DNA of 64,000 nucleotides from Saprospiraceae bacterium (GCA_016714895.1 JADKBV010000001.1:868001-932000), one strand, 5' to 3'; positions 45,258-54,853 are shown, counted from the stretch's first letter. The notes: generated from the letters alone by a model not told the origin. Translations and numbers: made by a program.

Positions 45258-45869
45258 ATGAAAACCTTTTGGGACGAACGATATCAGGAGAAAGATTATG
45301 TTTACGGTGCAGAACCCAACCTGTTTTTTAAAGAATGTATCTTACAACTTCCGGCCGGTAAACTCCTGCTTCCTGCCGAGGGTGAAGGACGTAATGCCGT
45401 ATTTGCTGCTCAGCATGGTTGGTCTGTCACAGCCTTTGATCAAAGCGAATCAGGTAAAACAAAAGCTATGCTCCTTGCAACTCAAAAAAGTGTTGAAATC
45501 ACATATGACGTTTTGGATATAGTACATATGCCCTACCCTGCAGAAAAATTTGATGCCGCCGCACTGATTTATGTACACTTCCCCGATCATGTCCGACAGG
45601 AATACCACCGGAAAATTGCCGACAAAATAAAACAGGGAGGAAGCCTCATCCTGGAAGCTTTTTGCAAAAATAATCTACCCTACCGGACGGCCAATCCTTC
45701 CGTCGGAGGCCCTGACCAATTATCGATGCTTTTTGATCTTGAAGAATTAAAACAAGACTTTCCCGGATTTTTGTGGGAAATCGCCCTTGAAACGGAAATA
45801 TACCTAAATGAAGGCAAATATCATCAAGGCAAAGCAATGGTTGTTCGCCTTTTCGGAATTAAAAAATGA
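45258..45869 (+). CDS. class I SAM-dependent methyltransferase (TehB/thiopurine-like)
   Basis: A 203-residue methyltransferase with WDERYQEKDYVYGAEPNLFF, common to TehB and thiopurine methyltransferase-type proteins. LLLPAEGEGRNAVFAAQHGWSVTAFDQSESG is the SAM-binding motif, the canonical glycine-rich loop being modified to PAEGEGRN. SLILEAFCKNN lies near residue 135. The substrate is unknown. Single gene; the gap before it (45061-45257) holds only AT-rich and C-rich low-complexity DNA. Confidence 0.83.
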   Translation: MKTFWDERYQEKDYVYGAEPNLFFKECILQLPAGKLLLPAEGEGRNAVFAAQHGWSVTAFDQSESGKTKAMLLATQKSVEITYDVLDIVHMPYPAEKFDAAALIYVHFPDHVRQEYHRKIADKIKQGGSLILEAFCKNNLPYRTANPSVGGPDQLSMLFDLEELKQDFPGFLWEIALETEIYLNEGKYHQGKAMVVRLFGIKK

Positions 45870-46085
45870 TCCTTTTCCTTTGATGAATGCCCTTTTATTT
45901 ATTTTTTTATTACCGTTTTGGTAAAAATCATCCATTTTATGGTTAGAAATAAAACTTTTTTCCAAGCATTTTCACGAAAAACAAAAACATCAAACATCAT
46001 ACTAAAATGTATATCAACCAATTACGTTTCATATTACGTTTATTTATATATGATTTGATTGTTTTTTTGTATTTTTTTTGGCTCA

Positions 46086-46112
46086 TTAACGGTCATATCT
46101 TTGTATCGTTAA
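46086..46112 (+). promoter_or_regulatory. -7 box flanked by an inverted repeat (promoter/operator of candidate ncRNA)
   Basis: TATCTTTG at 46096-46103 lies inside a perfect 6-bp inverted repeat, TTAACG (46086-46091) and CGTTAA (46107-46112). The right arm covers the expected start of transcription. A TTTG sits at 46077-46080, 15 bp upstream of the -7 box, slightly short of normal spacing. Confidence 0.5.
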
Positions 46113-46277
46113 CAGAAAGAAAGAGTCATTCGCACGGAAGCGTGAGAAGTTAAAAAAAAAGAGTTTTTGGTTATTATAAAAGGAAGTGAGGAGAGTGAGA
46201 TCCTTCTTATTTCATCAGGGATTTACAAAGGAATTCAAGAAAAAAATGGTGGCTTTTATCGGCCACCATTTTTTTTT
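46109..46277 (+). ncRNA. candidate structured non-coding RNA upstream of pheT
   Basis: The 510-bp gap 45870-46379 holds no credible gene. Within it a -7 box (46096) and a strong terminator (46243-46277) bound about 170 nt. Its predicted parts are a small CACG/CGTG hairpin with a GAAG loop near 46131-46143, a poly-A stretch, a longer imperfect hairpin over 46182-46215 (GAAGTGAGGA against TCCTTCTTATTTC, with G-U pairs), and the terminator. It could be an independent small RNA or an attenuator-like leader of pheT, although pheT has its own -7 box at 46321. No Rfam family is recognised by eye. Confidence 0.45.
46243..46277 (+). terminator. rho-independent terminator between the candidate ncRNA and pheT
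   Basis: AAAATGGTGGC pairs with GCCACCATTTT, 8-nt loop, T-run of nine or more. No protein gene ends within 370 bp upstream. Confidence 0.88.
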
Positions 46278-46320
46278 GCCCGAAAATGAAATCAAATTCC
46301 TGTCATTCATGCCAAATTTG

Positions 46321-46328
46321 TATCTTTG
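46321..46328 (+). promoter_or_regulatory. -7 box (TATCTTTG) of pheT
   Basis: An exact TATCTTTG 52 bp before the ATG at 46380. The in-frame TTG at 46326 overlaps this box and is excluded as a start. No good -33 element is visible. Confidence 0.6.
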
Positions 46329-46379
46329 CGTCTTTCCCGGAAGAAAAAGACCGGGTGTAATTTTGATACAAAGATAGAT

Positions 46380-48824
46380 ATGAAGTTGTCGTTGCGTTGG
46401 GTAAAACAATATATTACCCTGGAGTATGGCCCGGAAGAAATTGCAGAAATGCTGACGACCATAGGCCTGGAAGTGGAAGGATGGGAAAAAATTGAATCTG
46501 TCAAAGGCGGATTGGCCGGTGTTGTCGTAGGTCATGTACTTACTTGTGAAAAACATCCGGATGCTGACAAATTATCACTTACAACGGTGAATGTCGGTGA
46601 AGAAAATCCATTGCAGATTGTTTGTGGTGCACCTAATGTAGCTGCCGGACAAAAAGTTTTGGTTGCAACCATAGGTACTACACTCTACGACAAAGAAGAT
46701 CAACCCTGGAAAATAAAAAAAGGCAAAATCAGAGGTGCAGAATCCGAAGGTATGATATGTGCTTTGGATGAACTCGGATTAGGTGAAGATCATTCCGGCA
46801 TCATGATCCTGGATCCGGATGCGGTTCCGGGCACGTCTGCCAAAGAATACCTGAAACTACAGGAAGATATTGTTTTTGAGATCGGACTGACACCCAACCG
46901 TTCGGATGCTACTTCTCATCTCGGTGTTGCCAGAGATTTGTATGCTTATCTGACCGTAAATAAAAATTACAACGGTAAGATTCATCTTCCTGATACCTCA
47001 GATTTTGTGACGGAAAAAGTTCGCAAAAACATCAAAGTTGAGGTTTTACACAAAGAAGCATGTCCCAGATATGCAGGTATCACCATCGAAGGGGTCACTA
47101 TAGGAGAATCTCCTGATTTGATCAAACAATATCTTTTGGCCATAGGGGTAAAACCCATCAATAATATTGTCGATATCACCAATTATGTTCTGCATGAAAC
47201 GGGTCAACCGCTCCATGCATTTGATGCAGACAAGATTAAAGAAAATAAAATTCTGGTAGACTGCCTGGAAGAAGGAACTCCTTTTGTTGCCCTCGACGGA
47301 AGTGAAAAAAAATTGTCCGGTAGTGATCTGATGATTTGTGACGGAACACGAAATCCCATGTGTATGGCCGGAGTTTATGGCGGATTGGAAAGCGGTGTTT
47401 CTAAAGAAACCGTCAATATTTTTCTCGAATCAGCTTATTTCCATCCAAAATACGTCAGAAACTCCAGTACTAAACATATTTTACGAACCGATGCTGCCAA
47501 AATATTCGAAAAAGGCGCAGACCCGAACATGGTTATTACAGCGCTGAAAAGAGCAGCAGGTTTGATACGCAAGTATGCAAACGGTTCGGTCAGCAGTGAG
47601 TTAGTAGATATTTACCCCAAACCCATGGAAGGCCATGATATCAAACTCCGGTATCAAAAAGTAAATGATGTGATCGGGATTCATATTTCCAAAGAAAAAA
47701 TTCATCAGATTCTTTCCGGAATGGATATGAAAATCAAACCACTTGACGAAGGTTCTATACTGGTCAATCCCGGTACCAACAAACATGATGTCATAAGAGA
47801 AATTGATTTGATAGAAGAAATCTTACGGATATACGGTTTAAACAATATTCCGTTTCATGACGACATCAAAAGTACCATTTCCTATTCTGACAAGCCAAAT
47901 AAAAACGAAATAAAAGAGATTATAGCCAATTATCTGTCGGCCAATAAATTTCACGAAATGATGGGCCTTTCTCTTATGGAAAGTAAACAAATCGAACATT
48001 TTTCAGGCACAAATCCTGAAACTTTTGTGTTCATTAATAATACATCCAATGTTCATCTGGACATCATGCGTCCTGATATGATGCTCAGTGGTCTTCTCTC
48101 TGTGGCATACAACCTCAACAGACAACAAAACAACATCAAATTATTTGAACACGGCAAATCCTATCAAAAATCAAATGACGGATTTTTGGAAAATGAATGT
48201 ATTTCGCTGTTTCTTTCCGGCAAAAAACAAGAAGAAACCTGGATCAGTGACGACAAAAAAGAAGTAAGTTTTTATGATGTAAAACATGCAGCCGTTTCAG
48301 TACTCAAAAGATTGGGCATCAAATCCTGGCAAGAGGACGAAGTCGAAGAATCTTCCGGCCTGAATTACGGTTTGGTTTATCACAGAGGCGGAAATCCTTT
48401 GGTATATTTTGGCATGATTTCTAAAAATATCTCCAAAAAAGCAGGAATAAGACAGGACGTATATTATGCCCGCTTTGATTTGATCAATATCGTCGCATCT
48501 TTACATAATGTACGAACCACCGTCAAAGAAATATCAAAATTTCCTTCCACAAGAAGAGATTTGGCGATAATTGTGGATCAAAAAGTCGCTTTTAAAGAGA
48601 TCGTTGGCCTTTCGGCAAAAGTTGACAAAAAGATCTTACAGGAAGTACGATTGTTTGATGTTTTCAAAGACCCGGTAAAGGTAGGTGAAAACAAAAAGTC
48701 TTATGCTGTAAGTTTTCATTTTGAAAACACCGAAAAAACCATGTCTGATCAGGAGATTGACGGCATCATGCAAAAAATAATATCGGCACTTGAAAATAAT
48801 CTTGGTGCCAATATCAGAAAATAA
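46380..48824 (+). CDS. pheT: phenylalanine--tRNA ligase subunit beta
   Basis: 814 residues from the ATG at 46380, opening MKLSLRWVKQYI as PheT does. The N-terminal EMAP/OB tRNA-binding domain (residues 40-150) includes HPDADKLSLTTVNVG. The B3/B4 editing region follows (NNIVDITNYVLHETGQPLHAFD), then B5 and the catalytic-like core. The C-terminal FDX-ACB anticodon domain includes SKFPSTRRDLAIIV. The alpha subunit gene pheS is not adjacent, which is common in Bacteroidota. The protein forms an alpha2-beta2 synthetase that charges tRNA-Phe. Confidence 0.96.
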   Translation: MKLSLRWVKQYITLEYGPEEIAEMLTTIGLEVEGWEKIESVKGGLAGVVVGHVLTCEKHPDADKLSLTTVNVGEENPLQIVCGAPNVAAGQKVLVATIGTTLYDKEDQPWKIKKGKIRGAESEGMICALDELGLGEDHSGIMILDPDAVPGTSAKEYLKLQEDIVFEIGLTPNRSDATSHLGVARDLYAYLTVNKNYNGKIHLPDTSDFVTEKVRKNIKVEVLHKEACPRYAGITIEGVTIGESPDLIKQYLLAIGVKPINNIVDITNYVLHETGQPLHAFDADKIKENKILVDCLEEGTPFVALDGSEKKLSGSDLMICDGTRNPMCMAGVYGGLESGVSKETVNIFLESAYFHPKYVRNSSTKHILRTDAAKIFEKGADPNMVITALKRAAGLIRKYANGSVSSELVDIYPKPMEGHDIKLRYQKVNDVIGIHISKEKIHQILSGMDMKIKPLDEGSILVNPGTNKHDVIREIDLIEEILRIYGLNNIPFHDDIKSTISYSDKPNKNEIKEIIANYLSANKFHEMMGLSLMESKQIEHFSGTNPETFVFINNTSNVHLDIMRPDMMLSGLLSVAYNLNRQQNNIKLFEHGKSYQKSNDGFLENECISLFLSGKKQEETWISDDKKEVSFYDVKHAAVSVLKRLGIKSWQEDEVEESSGLNYGLVYHRGGNPLVYFGMISKNISKKAGIRQDVYYARFDLINIVASLHNVRTTVKEISKFPSTRRDLAIIVDQKVAFKEIVGLSAKVDKKILQEVRLFDVFKDPVKVGENKKSYAVSFHFENTEKTMSDQEIDGIMQKIISALENNLGANIRK

Positions 48825-48838
48825 ACCATTTTTATACC

Positions 48839-48868
48839 TTTGTATTACAAAAAAATATAATATCTTTG
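48839..48868 (+). promoter_or_regulatory. canonical Bacteroidota promoter for the coiled-coil/ZapA operon
   Basis: TTTG at 48839-48842, 18-bp spacer, TATCTTTG at 48861-48868, the best full match to the consensus in the window. It lies 9 bp before the ATG at 48878. Confidence 0.78.
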
Positions 48869-48877
48869 ACCAAAAAT

Positions 48878-49177
48878 ATGTATTCTGATAAATTTAATCT
48901 CATTCGGCAAAAAATAAATTCCCTTTTGGATACCCTGGAGGAAATGAAAACCGAACGCGAAAACTTATTAGGCAGAATTCGTGTTTTAGAAGAAGAGTTG
49001 AAAACAGAGAAATCTGGTACAGTACGTGCTGAAAAAAAGCAGGAACCTGTACAACAGACGGAGAAGGTAGCAACACCCACCTTATTTGATGATATTTCAA
49101 AAGAAAGTATCAAAAAAGAATTGGATGAAGTTATCGGCGAAATTGATCAATGTATAGAGATCATAGAAAAGAAATAA
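48878..49177 (+). CDS. small coiled-coil protein, probable ZapA partner
   Basis: 99 residues from the ATG at 48878 (an in-frame TTG at 48866 lies in the -7 box). LIRQKINSLLDTLEEMKTERENLLGRIRVLEEELKTE is a heptad coiled coil at residues 7-44. A charged linker and a second acidic helix follow (LFDDISKESIKKELDEVIGEIDQCIEIIEKK). I recognise no named family. Conserved small coiled-coil genes just before zapA in Bacteroidota suggest a ZapB-like cell-division role, but that is inference from position. zapA starts 1 bp after its stop. Confidence 0.75.
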   Translation: MYSDKFNLIRQKINSLLDTLEEMKTERENLLGRIRVLEEELKTEKSGTVRAEKKQEPVQQTEKVATPTLFDDISKESIKKELDEVIGEIDQCIEIIEKK

Positions 49178-49178
49178 T

Positions 49179-49472
49179 ATGACAGAGGGAGATGTAATAT
49201 CGGTTGAAATCACCATTTCAGGAAAAACTTTTCCTTTGAAGGTTACTTCAGAGGAATCAACGTGGATTCACAACATGGAAAAAGATATCAACGAAAAAAT
49301 CACCGGATATCAGGAAAAATTTGGCCATTTGGACAAATCAGACTGTGTTATTATGACTTTATTGACCTATGCTTTTGAAAATAAACATTTGACGACTGCA
49401 AAAAAAGATACCGCAGTCGCTGACATCGGGGAAAACCTCGATGATATCCTCCGTATGTTGTCTGTTCACTAA
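49179..49472 (+). CDS. zapA: cell division protein ZapA
   Basis: A 97-residue protein, SVEITISGKTFPLKVTSEESTWIHNMEKDINEKI, matching the ZapA N-terminal beta domain, then a long helix. ZapA binds FtsZ and bundles its filaments at mid-cell. It directly follows the coiled-coil gene, 1 bp away, and is ended by a hairpin terminator. Confidence 0.92.
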   Translation: MTEGDVISVEITISGKTFPLKVTSEESTWIHNMEKDINEKITGYQEKFGHLDKSDCVIMTLLTYAFENKHLTTAKKDTAVADIGENLDDILRMLSVH

Positions 49473-49504
49473 TTTATTACCGTACTGTCCATTGTTATAT
49501 ATGC

Positions 49505-49545
49505 TGACAAACAGGTACCCCGGTACTTTATGTCAATTTTTTTTT
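49505..49545 (+). terminator. rho-independent terminator of the zapA operon
   Basis: Outer stem TGACA/TGTCA encloses an inner GTAC/GTAC hairpin, followed by nine T at 49537-49545. Confidence 0.72.
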
Positions 49546-49566
49546 ACCAAATTAACCTAGTACAAC

Positions 49567-51216
49567 ATGGATATAGGAATAGGATTGTTGATTGGGGTTC
49601 TTGCAGGTGGTGGCGTAAGCTATTTTATGATCAGGACCCTTTTTCAAGCAAGGCTTAAAGAAGCCAACAACAAAGCAGACATCACCCTTAAGGAAGCTGA
49701 ACTTACCGCACAACGCAAAGTTAATGATGCAGAAACCGCCGCAGCAAAAATTGTAGCCAGAGCGGAACAGAACAATGAAAATGTCAAGCAGAAAAAAATT
49801 CAGGAAGCTCGTGACAATTTCAGCAGACTGAAATCAGAATTTGAAACCTGGAAAGCAGAACAAAAGGTAGAGTTGAAAGAAAAAGAAATGAACCTTGCCG
49901 CTCTGCAGAAAGAAATTCAGCAAAAACAGGATGCCCTTGCTTCAGAAACAGAACAATTGGACAGCAAGGAGTCGGAATTAAAAGTGTTGCGTGAAAATCT
50001 CGACACTCAATTAAAAATTGTCTCTAAAAAAAGAGAAGAACTGGATTCCGCCAATGACAAATTTATCAAAGAGCTTGAAAACATTTCAAAACTGACTCAA
50101 AGTCAGGCAAAAGAACAATTGCTTGAAGCCATTAAAGCCAAAGCAGCCAATGAAGCTCTTGCCATAGAAAAAGAAGCCATAGCCGCAGCGCACAGCAACG
50201 CCAACAAGGAAGCCAAAAAAGTGGTCATTCAGACGATTCAAAGAATGTGTGCGGAATACACTATTGAAAATACCGTTTCCGTATTCAACCTCGAATCCGA
50301 TGATATCAAAGGTCAGATAATCGGAAGAGAAGGTAGAAACATCCGGGCATTGGAAGCAGCCACAGGTGCTGAAATCGTTGTGGATGATACACCGGAAGCT
50401 ATCGTTATCTCAAGTTTTGACCCAATCAGAAGAGAACTTTGCCGGTTGTCACTTAAAAAATTGGTGGCTGACGGCAGAATTCACCCGGCAAAAATTGAAG
50501 AGACGGTTGTTAAAGTCAAAAAGCAACTCGAAGAACAAATCATCGAAATCGGAGAAAGAACCATTATCGATCTGGATATACATGGTTTGGCTCCTTATCT
50601 GGTTCGTATGGTCGGTAGAATGAGATTCAGATCTTCTTATGGTCAGAACCTGCTCAAACACTCGATTGAGACAGCAAATCTTTGTGCAACAATGGCAGCT
50701 GAATTGGGATTGAGTGCCAAACAGGTGAAAATGGCAAAACGTGCAGGTCTTTTGCACGACATAGGAAAAGTAGCTGAAGAAGATTCAGAATTGTCACACG
50801 CACTTTTAGGAATGGAAATGTGTGATAAATACAAAGAACATCCTGTCATCATCAATGCTGTAGGAGCTCACCACGACGAAATAGAGATGAATAACATCAT
50901 TTCACCAATCGTTCAGGCTTGTGATGCCATTTCAGGAGCACGCCCGGGAGCAAGACGAGAAATTTTGGAAAGTTATCTGAAAAGAATCGGAGAACTCGAA
51001 GAACTGGCTTTATCTTACGACGGTGTACAAAAAGCTTATGCACTGCAGGCAGGACGTGAATTGCGCGTTATCGTAGAAAGTGAAAAAGTGAGCGACCAGT
51101 TTGCTGACGATCTGGCATTTATGATTTCACAAAAAATTCAGGATGAAATGCAATATCCCGGACAGGTCAAAGTGACTGTGATCAGGGAAAAAAGAGCAAC
51201 TGCTTTTGCCAGATAA
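49567..51216 (+). CDS. rny: ribonuclease Y
   Basis: 549 residues. One N-terminal helix (residues 3-22) anchors the enzyme in the inner membrane, followed by a long Lys/Glu-rich coiled coil (about 25-200). A KH domain comes next (DDIKGQIIGREGRNIRALEAATGAEIVVDDTPEA, residues 240-275). The HD domain holds His397 and Asp398 in LLHDIGKVAEEDSE. RNase Y is the main initiator of mRNA decay in bacteria without RNase E. Confidence 0.96.
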   Translation: MDIGIGLLIGVLAGGGVSYFMIRTLFQARLKEANNKADITLKEAELTAQRKVNDAETAAAKIVARAEQNNENVKQKKIQEARDNFSRLKSEFETWKAEQKVELKEKEMNLAALQKEIQQKQDALASETEQLDSKESELKVLRENLDTQLKIVSKKREELDSANDKFIKELENISKLTQSQAKEQLLEAIKAKAANEALAIEKEAIAAAHSNANKEAKKVVIQTIQRMCAEYTIENTVSVFNLESDDIKGQIIGREGRNIRALEAATGAEIVVDDTPEAIVISSFDPIRRELCRLSLKKLVADGRIHPAKIEETVVKVKKQLEEQIIEIGERTIIDLDIHGLAPYLVRMVGRMRFRSSYGQNLLKHSIETANLCATMAAELGLSAKQVKMAKRAGLLHDIGKVAEEDSELSHALLGMEMCDKYKEHPVIINAVGAHHDEIEMNNIISPIVQACDAISGARPGARREILESYLKRIGELEELALSYDGVQKAYALQAGRELRVIVESEKVSDQFADDLAFMISQKIQDEMQYPGQVKVTVIREKRATAFAR

Positions 51217-51249
51217 CCGATCGTTTTTTACCACCAATATTCTCTTTGC

Positions 51250-52734
51250 ATGCAAAGACAGATTCAAGTTTACAACAGCCTCACCCGGCAAAAAGAAATA
51301 TTTAAGCCTCTTCATGAGGGTTTTATAGGTATGTATGTTTGCGGACCTACCGTATACAGCGATGTTCATTTGGGTAATTGCAGGACATTTGTCAGTTTTG
51401 ATGTTATATACCGGTATTTACAATATATTGGTTATAAAGTCCGATATGTAAGAAATATCACAGATGTAGGACACCTACTCGACGATGGCGAAGATCGGAT
51501 GTCCAAAGGAGCCAAACAAAACAATCTGGAACCTATGGAAGTGGCGCAGAAATATACCGTGGGATTTCACGATATGATGCGTATTTTTAATACGTTGCCA
51601 CCCAATATCGAACCCAGAGCAACCGGACATATTATCGAACAGATTGAAATGGTCCAGGCTATTCTGAACAATGGATATGCTTATATTGCCAATGGTTCTG
51701 TGTATTTTGACACGTTAAAATTTGCCGAAAAAACAGGCGAATACGGAAGACTTTCCGGCAGAGTAATCGACGAATTGCTGGCTGAATCCAGAGACAACCT
51801 GAAAAATCAGGATGAAAAACGACATCCTTCCGATTTTGCTATCTGGATGAAAGCATCAGAAGAACACCTGATGAAATGGAATTCTCCGTGGTCAGTGGGT
51901 TTTCCGGGATGGCATCTGGAGTGTAGCGCTATGAGCACCAAATATCTGGGAGAACATTTTGATATTCATGGTGGTGGAAATGATTTGAAATTTCCGCATC
52001 ATGAAAACGAGATAGCCCAAAACATGGGAAGTTGTGGTTGTCAACCGGCTTCATACTGGTTACATACCAACATGTTGCTCATGAACGGAAAAAAAATGTC
52101 CAAAAGTGATGGCAATACTATATCACCGGTAGAATTGTTTACCGGCGACAGCCCGCATGTGACCAAAGGATATTCACCGATGGTGGTACGATTTTTCTTT
52201 CTGCAAAGTCATTACCGCTCAACCAATGATCTTACGGATGAAGCATTGCAGGCTGCTGAAAAAGGATTCAAAAGGTTGATGGAAGCAGGTAAAATCCTTT
52301 CCGGTACTGAGATTGACACTCCGGGTGAAGGCGCCATGGACAAAGAAATCATGGAAATGCTGAACGGAGCATTTGCTGATATGGATGATGATTTTAACAC
52401 GCCACGGGCTTTGGCCAGATTTTTTGAACTGGTACCTGTCATAAACAGTATCAAAGATCAAAAAATACAGAAAAACCAGATATCAAAATCGGTGTGGGAT
52501 ACGTTAAAAGAAAAATGGTTCCATTTGTTATTTGACGTTTTCGGATTAAAAGAAGACGATGCAGCAACTTCAAATGGTCCTGTGGATGGTCTGATGCAAT
52601 TGATTATCGAACTTCGTCAACAAGCCAGAGTTAATAAAGATTGGCCGACTTCAGACAAAATCAGAGATACTTTACAGGAATTGGAGATTGTCATCAAAGA
52701 CGGTAAAGAAGAAACAAGTTGGACTTTTAAATAA
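51250..52734 (+). CDS. cysS: cysteine--tRNA ligase
   Basis: 494 residues with the class I signatures HLGN (residues 40-43, after CGPTVYSDV, Cys31 being a zinc ligand) and KMSKS (282-286). HLECSAMSTKYLGEHFDIHGGGNDLKFPHHENEIAQ adds the remaining zinc-site residues. A DALR-like helical C-terminus carries DKIRDTLQELEIVIKDGKE. It charges tRNA-Cys in the cytoplasm. It starts 33 bp after rny and is followed 5 bp later by the M28 peptidase. Confidence 0.96.
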   Translation: MQRQIQVYNSLTRQKEIFKPLHEGFIGMYVCGPTVYSDVHLGNCRTFVSFDVIYRYLQYIGYKVRYVRNITDVGHLLDDGEDRMSKGAKQNNLEPMEVAQKYTVGFHDMMRIFNTLPPNIEPRATGHIIEQIEMVQAILNNGYAYIANGSVYFDTLKFAEKTGEYGRLSGRVIDELLAESRDNLKNQDEKRHPSDFAIWMKASEEHLMKWNSPWSVGFPGWHLECSAMSTKYLGEHFDIHGGGNDLKFPHHENEIAQNMGSCGCQPASYWLHTNMLLMNGKKMSKSDGNTISPVELFTGDSPHVTKGYSPMVVRFFFLQSHYRSTNDLTDEALQAAEKGFKRLMEAGKILSGTEIDTPGEGAMDKEIMEMLNGAFADMDDDFNTPRALARFFELVPVINSIKDQKIQKNQISKSVWDTLKEKWFHLLFDVFGLKEDDAATSNGPVDGLMQLIIELRQQARVNKDWPTSDKIRDTLQELEIVIKDGKEETSWTFK

Positions 52735-52739
52735 AGATT

Positions 52740-53720
52740 ATGCGAATATCCGTTTTTCTGTTTTTATTTTTGATCGTGCTGAATACGGGATGTAAAGACG
52801 ATAAAAAATCCGATTCAAAAGATGTTTCAACCGACACTCCCAAACAAAAAGCTGTGGTTCCTCCGATCAGTGCTGACTCTGTGTATTTTTTTGTCGAAAA
52901 ACAATTGTCTTTCGGTACCAGAGTACCGGGATCTGAAGGTCATAAAAAGATGAAAGACTGGTTGGTTGCAACTTGTAAGTCTTATGGTTTGGAAGTCGAA
53001 GTTCAGGAATTTAAAGCCAGTTTTTTAGGTAAAAAAGATGTACCTTCCTATAATATCATTGCGTCATTAAATCCGGATCACAAAAAAAGAGTGATTTTGG
53101 CTGCACACTGGGATACCCGGCTGATTGCAGAAAAGGATCCCGATCCGTCCAGACAAAAGGATCCTATCATGGGAGCAGATGATGGAGGAAGTGGGGTGGC
53201 AGCTTTACTTGAAATAATGAGGGTGATGTCTTCAAAACCGATTGATCTTGGGGTCGATTTTATATTTTTTGATGCTGAAGATCAGGGAGAAGATGGTGGA
53301 AATTGGTGTATTGGTTCACAATACTGGAGTAAAAATCCACATCAAAAAGGATATACTGCAGAATGGGGTATCCTTCTTGACTTAGTTGGTGCGAAAGGTG
53401 CAACTTTTCATAAAGAAGAAATTTCACGATATTTTGCAGGTAAATATGTTGATAAAGTATGGGATCTGGCTCACAAAATGGGTTATGGAAAATATTTTAT
53501 CAAACAAAATGTAGGACAAATACAGGATGACCATTATTTTGTTAATACAATCGCCAAGATTCCGATGCTTGACATAATTTATACAACTCCGGCAGGAATG
53601 TTCGGCAGTTATCACCATACCCACAAAGACGATATTGGTATCATAGACAAAGATGTCTTAAAGGCGGTTACACAAGTGACCACGGCAACGATATACAAAT
53701 ATTCCGACGGAAGTTTATAG
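52740..53720 (+). CDS. M28-family peptidase / glutaminyl cyclase-like lipoprotein
   Basis: A 326-residue protein with lipobox LNTGC (Cys18). The zinc ligand His123 is in ILAAHWDTR, the second in GADDGGSGVAALLEIM and the third in FFDAEDQGEDGGNWC. The last His is in FGSYHHTHKDD. This set fits the M28E/glutaminyl-peptide cyclotransferase group, which either trims amino acids or forms N-terminal pyroglutamate. In Bacteroidota pyroglutamate formation is common on exported proteins. It follows cysS closely and may share its transcript. Confidence 0.87.
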   Translation: MRISVFLFLFLIVLNTGCKDDKKSDSKDVSTDTPKQKAVVPPISADSVYFFVEKQLSFGTRVPGSEGHKKMKDWLVATCKSYGLEVEVQEFKASFLGKKDVPSYNIIASLNPDHKKRVILAAHWDTRLIAEKDPDPSRQKDPIMGADDGGSGVAALLEIMRVMSSKPIDLGVDFIFFDAEDQGEDGGNWCIGSQYWSKNPHQKGYTAEWGILLDLVGAKGATFHKEEISRYFAGKYVDKVWDLAHKMGYGKYFIKQNVGQIQDDHYFVNTIAKIPMLDIIYTTPAGMFGSYHHTHKDDIGIIDKDVLKAVTQVTTATIYKYSDGSL

Positions 53721-53790
53721 CAATTAAGTCCGAAATTGTCAAAACTAAACAGAAGCTGTTATATTTTTATGTGTATTACACATTTTGTTA

Positions 53791-53798
53791 TACCTTTG
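53791..53798 (+). promoter_or_regulatory. -7 box (TACCTTTG) for the Omp28-like gene
   Basis: An exact TAnnTTTG match 20 bp ahead of the ATG at 53819. No clear -33 element. Confidence 0.5.
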
Positions 53799-53818
53799 TA
53801 TTTTAAAATCAATCTCTT

Positions 53819-54851
53819 ATGAAACAAATATTTTTAAGTACTCTTTTTACCTTATTGGTATTTCAGGGTTTCAGTCAGGAAATCAACACCAAACAATGGA
53901 CTCTTTTTTCTAAAACCACGGCAGATTGGTGCTCTTTATGCGGTGGATGGGGATGGAATTTTCAAAAACAATTGATAGACAATTTTGAAAATAAAAATAC
54001 CATCATCTGGGCCTTACATACTTCTACAAGCGGCCTGACCAACAATACAGCAAAAGACATCATAACCAATCTGGGTGGTAGTGGTCAGCCAAGATTTTTT
54101 GAAAGCCAGACCAATATGAATGCTTCTTCTTCGAATATTGCGTCAAAACTTGAAGATGCCGCTGCTATAGTTGAGTTCAACCAGTTATCTGATCCTATTG
54201 CAGGTATCGGCATGACGGCAACTATAGACGACAATAAAAATATCTCAGTAAGTGCGGATGTTGAGTTTATTTCCAATGCGGAAGACGGCAGATTTTATCT
54301 CGGATTATATCTGGTCGAAGATAAACTGGTACATCCGCAAGCTAATCAGGGTGACAATGCCATTCACCGATATGTGTTGAGAAACAGCTTATTGCCATCT
54401 ACCTTCGGAGAAAATTTTGTTAATGGTCCTGTTGCCAAAAATGCAAAATATACTGTTCAGGGCAGTTTAAACAATGTATCCGGCAGCAGAGAAAACTTAA
54501 AAATAGTCGCTATTATATGGAACAGAAACAGTGATGGAAAATATTTGTTTTTTAATGCGAATATAGTCAACGTTTCCCAATTATCCTCTGAAAACAATCC
54601 GGAAGTTGGTTATAAAGCCAATGCAATTTTTCTACAAGATATGCTAAAAATTAATTTTCAGCATCCGGACCCGGTTTCCAACATTGATGTTCAATTGATC
54701 GATATGCAAGGTAAAATCGTTTTTACCACGTCAGTTAAAAATGAAAATCATTGGGAAAAGACCTATACCCTACCCGTTCCGACAGGAACCTATTTTCTAA
54801 AAATTGATGCAGGCAACTTAGGAAGTGTCTCTAAAAAATTGATAAAAATTT

Positions 54852-54853
<2 letters not shown>
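53819..54853 (+). CDS. Omp28-like secreted protein with T9SS type A sorting domain
   Basis: A 344-residue protein with a Sec signal (cut near residue 19). An Omp28-like thioredoxin-type region has Cys38 and Cys41 in WCSLCGGWGW, and SGSRENLKIVAIIWNR lies near residue 222. The C-terminal 80 residues (VSNIDVQLIDMQGKIVFTT...TGTYFLKIDAGNLGSVSKKLIKI) are a type A T9SS sorting domain, recognised by the GTYFLKI and KKLIKI ending. It would be secreted across the outer membrane and possibly anchored. Function unknown beyond the redox-like Cys pair. Confidence 0.85.

Noticed and set aside
46186..46377. A 63-codon frame and a GTG start at about 46195 after a GAGGAGAG stretch
   Set aside because: Both run straight through the strong terminator at 46243-46277 into the pheT promoter, so a translated product is unlikely. 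The purine stretch fits the predicted hairpin of the RNA instead.
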